DNA of 6,426 bases from JAGLHV01 sp023132075 [NCBI: bacterium]. GTDB lineage: Bacteria; CBDUZB01; JAGLHV01. Position 1 is the stretch's first letter. Every line of letters begins with the position of its first letter. Made by a program: the position numbers and the translations under genes. The notes beneath the pieces were generated by a model. It was not told where the DNA came from. It was given only the letters and a program-made list of their open reading frames with translations, and searched no databases. The stretch is from assembly GCA_023132075.1 (NCBI GenBank), contig JAGLYT010000095.1, positions 1 to 6,426 on the forward strand, read 5' to 3'. This document shows, in pieces, positions 1 to 6,135 of the stretch.

Positions 1-250
1 AATCATCAAAAACATTGGTAGACTTATAAAACACACCATATTGAGACAAATTAACTTCTTTTACTTGTAAATATTCAACTCGTATTTCATCTTGAGTCTT
101 CCTGCTATCCCTATACAAAGTAGTATCAAATAAACTAACCTGAAAACCTTTGCTTTTTAAATACGCTGACAAAATAGAAATATTAGTTGGAAGCAAATTT
201 ACCATAGTCAAATTTGGATAGACCAATAAAATCTTAAAATTCTTAATCAT
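1..250 (-). CDS. Probable B12-binding-domain radical SAM protein, N-terminal part (runs off window)
   Basis: Translating from ATG at 250 gives 83 open codons to the window edge, so only the N-terminus is present. It begins MIKNFKILLVYPN, followed by a P-x-N-I-x-x-L-x-x-Y-L-K-x-K-G-F stretch and V-S-L-F-D-T-T. This pattern (KILLVYPN, then LSAYLKSKGF and a short strand ending in D) is typical of the cobalamin-binding Rossmann domain at the start of B12-dependent radical SAM enzymes (BchE-like and relatives). The radical SAM CxxxCxxC motif would lie beyond the window and is not seen. The start lies six bases after the stop of the upstream gene, with an AAAAGG ribosome site (261-266) ten bases before it, so it looks co-transcribed. 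In polysaccharide loci such enzymes are usually of unknown substrate, with methylation or rearrangement possible. The family call rests on the N-terminal pattern alone; a glycosyltransferase N-terminus is the main alternative. Confidence 0.7.
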   Translation of the reverse strand, partial: MIKNFKILLVYPNLTMVNLLPTNISILSAYLKSKGFQVSLFDTTLYRDSRKTQDEIRVEYLQVKEVNLSQYGVFYKSTNVFDD

Positions 251-256
251 AAATAA

Positions 257-2248
257 TCAGCCTTTTAGCCTTTCAATTCTACTTAAAAATTCATTATCTG
301 AATTTAAAAACTCACAATAATATTCAATAAACTTCTTGCACTTTTCATAAAAAAGCGGAGATTCCCGTTTTGTCATTATTTCATCAACTACTTTTCTTAA
401 TTCTTTCGGCCCCCCTGCATAAACAGCCAAATCAGTTATCCCGGAAAGAGGATTTATATCCACAGTGCTCACCAGACGAGGAATAATCACCGGACATTGA
501 GAAGCAATGCTTTCTAAAGCAGCTGAAGAACCAGTAACTACTGTTGCTTTTGATAATGGTAAAAGCCTGGTCAAAGGAGTATTAACAAATTCAAAGATAT
601 CTTTATCCATTTTTATCTTTAAAGATTTAACTAATTTAAAAATATCAAGCAAAGGATGACCCTTAATCAGTATTTGGTAATTTGGTTTATCTCTAAATGC
701 TTGATAGGCATAAAGTAAAACCTCTTTAGCTTCTTCGGGAACAATAGATAAAGCAATTATTATTCGATTTTTTCTCTCTTTCCAAATTACTCTATGCGTT
801 AATAAATATCTATAATGTTGAAATCTAATATTACCCAATATAAAAACTCTTTTTTTGTCCCAACCCATATTTTTAAAAAGTTTAGCAGGAATATTTCCTA
901 CACAGGCCAAGTAATCAGGTTTTGGCATTGTTTGAATATCATCCCCTTCTTTTAGTTCTTCTTTATAATTAAAATAATTCAAAAGCAATAAGGGAACATG
1001 GGTATGTTGAATACCTATTATTTTAAAGTTTTTTCTTTTATGACCGGCAATATTCAACGCTTTTTCCCAGGCATGATTCTCCGCTAAATAAGTAATTACT
1101 ATATCATTTTCCAATTGATGAAATAGTCGATCAAAAATACGGTAATAAATAAGCCCTTCCATTAAAACCCAACCACTGAAAGAATAATACCAATTTTTTC
1201 TAAAAATCGCCCAAATATTAATATCTCCCAAGTATTTAAATTTTTTGGAAAGATAAGATAATTTTAAAAAAAATTTTATTGACAAATAACTGTACTGAAA
1301 TATAATTTTAAAAAAATCTAAAAATTTCAGCCATTCTTCACAAAAAAAAAGAGAATTCCCCCACACATTCACTTTCCTGCCTAAAGCAACACTCTCTCTC
1401 CATTTAGAACCACCCACAGGGACTATCATTGCTAACCAAATAAATTGATCTTTATATTTTTGCTCCACAGCTCTTTGTAATGGTTCATAGTACTTATTAA
1501 TAAATTTTTTATCTTTAATGCCTTTTTTATCTACAAAAGGGAAATAGGTAAACAAAACATATTTACTGTTTCTTAGAATTTTCTTACGGCTATTTAATCC
1601 GAACATATATAATTTCAGAAACACAAGCCTACCTAAAGTACGCAAAAAATATCCAAAAGCTTTTACAAAATTATTTAGAAAAAAAACAATCTCTGATTTT
1701 TTTTTAGTTCCTCCTAAATTATTACATTTAACTCTTTTCCCTTCGAAATTATTTATTATCGAATAAGTTAATTCTGTATCAGCAATATTTAACCAAACTT
1801 CATTACAGGAATATCTTTGCTGAATATCTAAAATAGTTAGCAATTTAACTAATCTATGGTAGGTATCTGTTTTTAAGGTATTCTTTTCTGCAATTAAAGA
1901 AAACCACCATACAGAAAACGATTCAAAAGGACATTTAAAATACTCCTTTAAATTTCTATTTTTAGATATAAATAAATTGCCGAATTCGTAAATAAACTTA
2001 ATATAATTGTCTTTTTCAGAAAATGCTTTTTCATTAAAATAATGCAGGAAAGGAACTTTTATAATTTCTTTATCCCCTTGAATAATTTCAAACTCATGAA
2101 AGGTTGAAGAAATATAATCTTCATTGGCGGTCAAAGGGCAAATAAATATTTTTTTATTTTCTCCAAATTTTTTAACGTATTCTTTATACCGCAGTACGTT
2201 ATCAAATATATACAATACATTTTCTGACATATTTTTTTTTCTTACCAT
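257..2248 (-). CDS. Large surface-carbohydrate biosynthesis protein with GT-B-like C-terminal half
   Basis: The protein has 663 residues. Its C-terminal half looks like the GT-B-fold transferases of capsule, teichoic acid and O-antigen loci. In order it shows an E-N-x-x-W-E motif (~390-395), G-I-Q-H-T-H (412-417), K-G-H-P (529-532) and T-G-S-S-A-A-L-E-S (572-580) followed by Q-C-P-V-I-I. The His-Pro and Ser-Ser-Ala-Leu-Glu pair resembles the CDP-glycerol glycerophosphotransferase and capsule-synthesis families. The overall length and layout resemble the large 'surface carbohydrate biosynthesis' proteins of spirochaete O-antigen clusters, whose reaction is not established as far as I know. Residues 1-180 match nothing I recognise. 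Stretches at ~187-216 and ~306-335 are hydrophobic and aromatic with basic residues, suggesting membrane-surface contact rather than clear transmembrane helices; there is no signal peptide. The ATG at 2248 overlaps the preceding stop by one base (TAATG), with a weak AGAG site eight bases upstream. A second ATG at 2230 (Met7) is a possible alternative start. It probably transfers or polymerises the CMP-activated product of the operon (inference). Confidence 0.8.
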   Translation of the reverse strand: MVRKKNMSENVLYIFDNVLRYKEYVKKFGENKKIFICPLTANEDYISSTFHEFEIIQGDKEIIKVPFLHYFNEKAFSEKDNYIKFIYEFGNLFISKNRNLKEYFKCPFESFSVWWFSLIAEKNTLKTDTYHRLVKLLTILDIQQRYSCNEVWLNIADTELTYSIINNFEGKRVKCNNLGGTKKKSEIVFFLNNFVKAFGYFLRTLGRLVFLKLYMFGLNSRKKILRNSKYVLFTYFPFVDKKGIKDKKFINKYYEPLQRAVEQKYKDQFIWLAMIVPVGGSKWRESVALGRKVNVWGNSLFFCEEWLKFLDFFKIIFQYSYLSIKFFLKLSYLSKKFKYLGDINIWAIFRKNWYYSFSGWVLMEGLIYYRIFDRLFHQLENDIVITYLAENHAWEKALNIAGHKRKNFKIIGIQHTHVPLLLLNYFNYKEELKEGDDIQTMPKPDYLACVGNIPAKLFKNMGWDKKRVFILGNIRFQHYRYLLTHRVIWKERKNRIIIALSIVPEEAKEVLLYAYQAFRDKPNYQILIKGHPLLDIFKLVKSLKIKMDKDIFEFVNTPLTRLLPLSKATVVTGSSAALESIASQCPVIIPRLVSTVDINPLSGITDLAVYAGGPKELRKVVDEIMTKRESPLFYEKCKKFIEYYCEFLNSDNEFLSRIERLKG
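261..266 (-). promoter_or_regulatory. Ribosome binding site of the B12-type radical SAM gene
   Basis: AAAAGG on the minus strand overlaps the last codons of the large surface-carbohydrate protein and lies ten bases before the ATG at 250. It is moderate in strength and supports that start. Confidence 0.5.
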
Positions 2249-3171
2249 TAATTTTTCTCTAATCCTTTTAAAAGATTATCCACCGATTCGCTTTCCATTT
2301 GAATTCTTGTTTCTTTAGCATAGGTGCCCATATGGGCAGTTAGTATTATATTCTCCATATCTTTTAAAGGCCCGTTATAAGGCTCCTCTTCAAAAACATC
2401 TAAAGCCGCCCCTTTAATCCTCTTATTTTCTAAAACCCCCTTTAATGCTCCTTCATCAACTATTCCTCCCCTGGCAGTATTTATTAATAAGGCATTTTTT
2501 TTCATAAGATTAAATTGTTTTATTCCTATAAGATTCTGCACTTTTGGAGAAAAAGGAATGTGTATAGAAATAATATCCGCCTGTGATAAAAGTTGATTTA
2601 GAGAAACTATTTTAATTTTAAATTTATTTGTAAATGAAATATCGGGGTTAAGTTCACAAGCTATGAGATCGACATTAAAAGGCTGAATTAATTCCACCAG
2701 TCTTTTACCTATTTTTCCCAAACCGATAACACCTAAAGTTTTATTATACAGTAATTCTCCCATAAGTTTGGCCCATTTCCCATTTTTAATATTTCGATTG
2801 CTTTCTGTTATTCGCCGGCATAATGAAAGGATTAATCCTAAGGTCAATTCCGCCACCGATTCGATAGGAACATCGGGAGTGGAAAAAACTTTTATTCCCA
2901 TCTTTTTTGCCGCTTCCAAATCAACATTATCCAATCCTGCCCCACAACGGGAAATTACTTTTAATTTATTTGCCTTTTCTAATACTTCCATTGTTAAAGG
3001 TTCTGTCCCGGCAATTAAACCCGTTACCCCTTTGAGCAAGTCAATACTCTCTTGCGGTCTAAGCTGCCGTTTATACGGATTTAATGTGACATCCAATCCT
3101 GTTTTTTTTAATTTTTCTAAAGAATCGTCAGTAAATTTCCCAAAAGAACTGGTAGAAATCAAAACCTTCAT
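2248..3171 (-). CDS. D-2-hydroxyacid dehydrogenase (phosphoglycerate dehydrogenase-like, short form)
   Basis: This is a 307-residue NAD-dependent D-isomer-specific 2-hydroxyacid dehydrogenase, which interconverts a 2-keto acid and a D-2-hydroxy acid. The cofactor-binding loop is G-L-G-K-I-G at 150-155, with an acidic residue (Glu173) soon after the next strand. The catalytic triad of the family is complete: Arg234 in N-T-A-R-G-G, Glu263 in D-V-F-E-E-E-P, and His280 in L-T-A-H-M-G. The last motif normally reads T-P-H, so Ala279 is a small departure. Residues 70-100 (K-V-I-S-R-C-G-A-G-L-D-N-V-D) are typical of SerA-like enzymes. There is no C-terminal ACT domain, so it lacks the serine-regulated module of housekeeping SerA. 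Its ATG directly abuts the stop of the upstream dehydrogenase gene, and its own stop overlaps the next ATG. With a cytidylyltransferase next door, it more likely acts on a sugar acid or a small acid building block than in serine synthesis (inference). Confidence 0.9.
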   Translation of the reverse strand: MKVLISTSSFGKFTDDSLEKLKKTGLDVTLNPYKRQLRPQESIDLLKGVTGLIAGTEPLTMEVLEKANKLKVISRCGAGLDNVDLEAAKKMGIKVFSTPDVPIESVAELTLGLILSLCRRITESNRNIKNGKWAKLMGELLYNKTLGVIGLGKIGKRLVELIQPFNVDLIACELNPDISFTNKFKIKIVSLNQLLSQADIISIHIPFSPKVQNLIGIKQFNLMKKNALLINTARGGIVDEGALKGVLENKRIKGAALDVFEEEPYNGPLKDMENIILTAHMGTYAKETRIQMESESVDNLLKGLEKN

Positions 3172-3921
3172 TTAATCCCCTCCACTAACACTAAATGTTT
3201 CTCCTGTAATAAAATCGCCTGCTTCCGAAGCTAAAAACAAAGCCATCCGGGAAATATCTATCGGTTCTCCCGGCCTTTTTAAAGGAATAAGTTTTATTCT
3301 GGCTTCAATATTCGGTCTTTTAAATTTTTTATGAAATGGGGTATCTATAAATCCACCCCTTATCGTATTAACCAAAATATTATAGGGCGCTCCTGCCCTG
3401 GCTAATCCAGTAGTAACAGATTCCAAGGCACCTTTTGCTGCTCCATAATGTAGGGAATTGGGGGACCCCCCATATTTAGCTGCAATTGAACTGATGTTTA
3501 TTATTTTTCCGCCTTTATTTTTTTTCATATGAATAAAAACCTGCCGAGCCAAAAAAAAGGGAGCCTCAACATTTAAAGAAAACGTTTCTTTCCATGATTT
3601 TTCATCCAGGTTTAAAAAATGCTTATTCCCGATTATTCCTCCTGCATTGTTAATAAGTATATCTATCCCTTTAAAAACATTAATAAAAGAACTAACCAAC
3701 TTTGTTCTTTCTTTTGCTTTTAACAAATCAGCTTTGAATATTTCCGCCTCTCCGCCTTTGGCTTTTATTATTTTACGCAATTTTTTTGCTCTCTCATCCC
3801 CCCGACAATAATGAATTCCTACCGTTGCTCCATAGGAAGAAAATAACTCAGCCATACATGCACCTATTCCGGAACTCGCTCCGGTAATAAGGACATTTTT
3901 ATTTTTTATTTTTTTAAACAT
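3172..3921 (-). CDS. Short-chain dehydrogenase/reductase (SDR), FabG-like
   Basis: This 249-residue protein is a classical SDR of normal family length. It has the nucleotide-binding T-G-A-S-S-G-I-G at 13-20, Asp65 for adenine contact, N-N-A-G at 91-94, structural Asn117, catalytic Ser144/145 in N-I-S-S, and Tyr159/Lys163 in Y-G-A-A-K. The C-terminus ends in G-E-T-F-S-V-S-G-G-D, close to the usual T-G-x-x-x-x-V-D-G-G ending. It should reduce a carbonyl or oxidise an alcohol with NAD(P)H; the acidic/basic cues after strand 2 (C-R-G-D-E-R, 39-44) weakly favour NADP. SDRs of this kind sit beside cytidylyltransferases in other glycan loci (for example the flagellin-modification ptm genes), so a role in making the sugar precursor is likelier than fatty acid synthesis. 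It lies 27 bases after the cytidylyltransferase gene with a GAGAGG site (3930-3935) eight bases before the ATG. The exact substrate cannot be read from sequence. Confidence 0.9.
   Translation of the reverse strand: MFKKIKNKNVLITGASSGIGACMAELFSSYGATVGIHYCRGDERAKKLRKIIKAKGGEAEIFKADLLKAKERTKLVSSFINVFKGIDILINNAGGIIGNKHFLNLDEKSWKETFSLNVEAPFFLARQVFIHMKKNKGGKIINISSIAAKYGGSPNSLHYGAAKGALESVTTGLARAGAPYNILVNTIRGGFIDTPFHKKFKRPNIEARIKLIPLKRPGEPIDISRMALFLASEAGDFITGETFSVSGGD
3177..3183 (-). promoter_or_regulatory. Ribosome binding site of the hydroxyacid dehydrogenase gene, inside the SDR CDS
   Basis: GGAGGGG on the minus strand is formed by the final S-G-G-D codons of the SDR and lies five bases before the ATG at 3171. 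The SDR stop TAA directly touches that ATG, so translation of the two genes is probably coupled. Confidence 0.75.
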
Positions 3922-3929
3922 AAAATTAT

Positions 3930-3935
3930 CCTCTC
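3930..3935 (-). promoter_or_regulatory. Ribosome binding site of the SDR gene
   Basis: GAGAGG on the minus strand sits eight bases before the ATG at 3921, in the 27-base gap after the cytidylyltransferase stop. It supports the chosen start. Confidence 0.7.
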
Positions 3936-3948
3936 GCTATTTTTAAGT

Positions 3949-4701
3949 TTATTTATTATAAGGAATTTCTTCCTCGGTAAAACCATTTTTGCGCAACCAA
4001 TACTCTAACTGTGGAATCTGCCAGTCATAATCTACATCACATCCACCCCATTGTTTTAGCGGATATATTTTTTGCCCCATCCATTTCTGAGGCAACAACC
4101 CTTTTTCAATATTCTCAAGACAGGCAGGCCTTACTATTGAAACCCCCATATCAGCAAACCAAACATCTCCCTGTGAATCTCTATCGCAATTCAATTTTTG
4201 CGGATTACCAAAACTTTCAAAAGGGACAAAAGGATGTAATAAATTATCTTCCCCAATCTTCCTGGCTCGTAACGGGCTCCACATATTATAACGGGAAACT
4301 GTTACTACAGAATCAAAAGATGGATTAGCGCGTAAAATCTCTATTCCTTTATCAATAGTTTCGGCTAAAACAGTTACAGCATTACACAATAATAAAACTA
4401 CTACCTCAATATTTTTGTTAATATGAGAAACTATATGCTTATATCCATGTACAAAAACATCTTCACCTAAAGCTTCATCCGTACATAATTCGCCGGGACG
4501 ATGAATAATTTTTGCTCCAAAGCTAAAAGCAATGTTTTTTAACTTTTCAGAATCAGTAGTTAAAAAAACATCATCGACATATTTTGAATTTTTTGCCGCA
4601 AGTAAAGGATAAGCCATCAGAGGCCTTCCAATGACCTGATACGTGTTTTTACCCGGAAATCCTTTACTGCCCTCCCTACCCATTAAAATTGCAGGAATCA
4701 T
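3949..4701 (-). CDS. Acylneuraminate-type cytidylyltransferase (CMP-sugar synthetase family)
   Basis: This 250-residue protein belongs to the NeuA/KdsB-type cytidylyltransferases, which join CTP to an acidic sugar to give CMP-sugar and pyrophosphate in the cytoplasm. The N-terminal CTP-binding loop is G-R-E-G-S-K-G-F-P-G-K-N at 8-19, followed by the G-R-P-L-M-A-Y motif (25-31) and T-T-D-S (48-51). Near the C-terminus, Asp222 and Asp224 in C-D-V-D-Y-D-W occupy the place of the family's metal-binding acidic pair. Two positions are unusual. Glu10 stands where most members have Gly, and the segment at 104-111 (L-L-C-N-A-V-T-V) replaces the common L-Q-P-T-S-P-L-R. I take this as a divergent subgroup rather than a broken enzyme, because the remaining motifs and the length are intact. 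Its ATG overlaps the upstream stop (ATGA), with a strong GGAGGAGG site just before it. The sugar substrate is unknown. Confidence 0.88.
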   Translation of the reverse strand: MIPAILMGREGSKGFPGKNTYQVIGRPLMAYPLLAAKNSKYVDDVFLTTDSEKLKNIAFSFGAKIIHRPGELCTDEALGEDVFVHGYKHIVSHINKNIEVVVLLLCNAVTVLAETIDKGIEILRANPSFDSVVTVSRYNMWSPLRARKIGEDNLLHPFVPFESFGNPQKLNCDRDSQGDVWFADMGVSIVRPACLENIEKGLLPQKWMGQKIYPLKQWGGCDVDYDWQIPQLEYWLRKNGFTEEEIPYNK

Positions 4702-5675
4702 TTTTCCTCCTCCGTCAATTTTCTAATCTCGCTGTCTCTCAGAAAACAACCATTACATCCTTCAACTAAATGAGAATTTCCATTTTTATGGAGCTCTCTG
4801 ACCCGATTTAACCTTTCGGATTTCCATGCATCTTTAAGCGAAATGTTCTCGATATTTCCTAAATTTAACATGCCGCGGTCGTCATGATTACAGGGAATAA
4901 TAGTCCCATCCCACCATACACACATTCGCTGCCACAGTTGTGGACATGCCCAGGGATAAACAATGCCCTTTTTATGTTCTTTCATTTCCTTATAATCAAG
5001 ATAAGCAACTTCATCTGCACCTTTCGCCAACCAGAAATCTCTATATTCTTTCAAATGATTTATCAATTCCGGGACTAAAACGGTCTGAACCCTTACTTTA
5101 GGATAATCTACACCCATCTTATTCCGTAACTGTATTAGTGTCTCTACATTTTTAATTACTTTATTAAAATTTGAACCTATACGATATTTCTCATAGACAT
5201 TCTCTGTGTATCCCTCAAAAGATATGGTAATTCTATCTAGTTTTGCATCAATTAATTTTAAAACTCTTTCCTCATTTAATTTTAGTCCGTGAGTATTAAA
5301 ATAAACATCTATAAACCCCTTATCTTTAGCATACTTAACAAATTTATGAATCTCCGGATGAAGAAGCGGTTCCCCCCTGAAATTAAATTTCACTCCGTAA
5401 AGTCCATTGTCTGCCCCCTCATCCATAATTTTTTTCACCAAATCAAATTTTATAAACCCACCCTTTATCCGTTCTCTATTATAACAAAAAGAACATTTTA
5501 AATTGCAAGTGCTTGTAGACTCAATATCTACAAATAAAGGAAAGTCGGGCACAGTAAATTTTTCCGGACATTCGATCCATTTTAAGCGATATTCTTTAAA
5601 TCTCTCATCCTTCTTTTCGAATATATTTTTACCGCCCAATATATGAAAATTTTTATTTACTCCTATTTCCACCAT
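4698..5675 (-). CDS. Radical SAM protein with SPASM-like C-terminal domain
   Basis: The protein has 325 residues. The radical SAM cluster motif is C57-N-L-K-C61-S-F-C64, followed by the G-E-P turn at 101-103 (F-R-G-E-P) that helps bind S-adenosylmethionine. The C-terminal part carries Cys244, Cys252, Cys262, Cys307 and Cys310, with W-D-G-T-I-I-P-C and L-G-N-I-x-x-x-S-L-x-D-A-W between them. This is the usual layout of a SPASM-type domain holding an auxiliary iron-sulfur cluster. The enzyme should be oxygen-sensitive and cytoplasmic, starting chemistry with a 5'-deoxyadenosyl radical. SPASM proteins are best known as peptide maturases, but some (BtrN-like) oxidise sugar alcohols. In this glycan operon, with no precursor peptide in view, a carbohydrate substrate is my inference. 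The ATG at 5675 has an AGAGGAA site five bases upstream. It is the first gene of the compact block and overlaps the cytidylyltransferase gene by four bases. Confidence 0.9.
   Translation of the reverse strand: MVEIGVNKNFHILGGKNIFEKKDERFKEYRLKWIECPEKFTVPDFPLFVDIESTSTCNLKCSFCYNRERIKGGFIKFDLVKKIMDEGADNGLYGVKFNFRGEPLLHPEIHKFVKYAKDKGFIDVYFNTHGLKLNEERVLKLIDAKLDRITISFEGYTENVYEKYRIGSNFNKVIKNVETLIQLRNKMGVDYPKVRVQTVLVPELINHLKEYRDFWLAKGADEVAYLDYKEMKEHKKGIVYPWACPQLWQRMCVWWDGTIIPCNHDDRGMLNLGNIENISLKDAWKSERLNRVRELHKNGNSHLVEGCNGCFLRDSEIRKLTEEEK
4706..4713 (-). promoter_or_regulatory. Strong ribosome binding site of the cytidylyltransferase gene, inside the upstream CDS
   Basis: GGAGGAGG on the minus strand is read as part of the T-E-E-E codons that end the radical SAM protein. 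It lies four bases before the ATG at 4701 (seven if the outer GGAGG is used). With the ATGA start/stop overlap, it fixes the start and points to coupled translation. Confidence 0.8.
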
Positions 5676-5680
5676 ATACT

Positions 5681-5687
5681 TTCCTCT
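5681..5687 (-). promoter_or_regulatory. Ribosome binding site of the radical SAM gene
   Basis: AGAGGAA on the minus strand lies five bases before the ATG at 5675. It supports this start for the first gene of the compact operon and lies in the 63-base gap after the ABC remnant. Confidence 0.75.
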
Positions 5688-5738
5688 TTTTTTTAATTTT
5701 TTAAAACCACTTATTCCAGGGGTATTTAATTATATTTT

Positions 5739-6053
5739 TTATGTATCTTTATTATCTGCTCTATCTTCATTGGATGTCTTTACTTTATACTGAAGGTTAT
5801 AATATTTAGCATAATGTTCTTTATTAGCCAATAATTCACTTTGCGTTCCAATCTCAACAATTTCGCCATTTTCAATCACAATAATTTTATCGGCTTTTTC
5901 TAACGTAGAAAAACGATGAGCAACAATAATAACCGTACAATCTCCACGTATTTTCTCAATAGCGTTTTGAATATGATGTTCCGACTGAACACCTAATGCA
6001 CTCATCGATTTATGACGCCATAAATAAGAAACGATAAATCTATACTTTTTCAT
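5739..6053 (-). pseudogene. ABC exporter remnant with large internal deletion
   Basis: This 104-codon frame is open but cannot encode a working transporter. Residues 18-95 match the end of an ABC exporter ATPase domain: a D-loop remnant S-A-L-G (18-21, normally S-A-L-D), then V-Q-S-E-H-H-I-Q, the switch histidine His46 in V-A-H-R-F-S-T, A-D-K-I-I-V-I-E-N-G, and a charged tail. Walker A, the Q-loop, the LSGGQ signature and Walker B are all absent. Residues 1-15 (M-K-K-Y-R-F-I-V-S-Y-L-W-R-H-K) look like the extreme N-terminus of the same kind of exporter, just before its first membrane helix. The simplest reading is an in-frame deletion of most of a ~570-600-residue gene, joining near codons 15-18. 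The spacing from its purine-rich site (AGAG at 6067-6070) to the ATG is long, 13 bases. A flippase-type exporter is common in polysaccharide loci, so the ancestor may have served this pathway. An assembly collapse is the alternative. Confidence 0.75.
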
Positions 6054-6076
6054 TTTTTTTTAATATCTCTTCCCTT

Positions 6077-6109
6077 AAAAAATATATTCAAAGTCCTGTG
6101 AATTTGAAT
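6077..6109 (-). terminator. Weak candidate rho-independent terminator after the GT-B fragment
   Basis: On the minus strand ATTCAAA (6103-6109) is followed by a 10-base loop and its perfect complement TTTGAAT (6086-6092), then ATA and a run of six T (6077-6082). The position, 27 bases past the TAG stop of the upstream gene and before the ABC remnant, suits a terminator. The seven-pair stem has only one G-C pair, so it would be weak and may be chance in such AT-rich DNA. Confidence 0.25.
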
Positions 6110-6135
6110 TAAACTTATTGTTTATAATTACATAA

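Noticed and set aside
2248-3171. Housekeeping serA (serine biosynthesis)
   Set aside because: The protein lacks the ACT domain and sits in the middle of a glycan operon, so a pathway-specific 2-hydroxyacid dehydrogenase is more likely.
2768-3175. 135-codon open frame on the plus strand opposite the hydroxyacid dehydrogenase
   Set aside because: It lies wholly over a gene with complete catalytic motifs on the other strand, shows no family motif, and fits no operon. It is an antisense shadow.
3172-3921. fabG of fatty acid synthesis
   Set aside because: The motifs are those of general SDRs, and no acyl carrier protein or other fab gene is nearby. The neighbours are sugar-activation genes.
4011-4328. 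105-codon open frame on the plus strand opposite the cytidylyltransferase
   Set aside because: No recognisable domain, and it overlaps a well-supported gene. The other short plus-strand frames at 2124-2318, 4884-5078 and 5289-5501 were rejected for the same reason.
5729-5734. TATAAT on the minus strand upstream of the radical SAM gene, a possible -10 box
   Set aside because: The hexamer at the expected -35 distance reads AGATAA, unlike TTGACA, and there is no extended -10. In DNA this AT-rich a lone TATAAT is weak evidence, although a promoter in this gap remains plausible.
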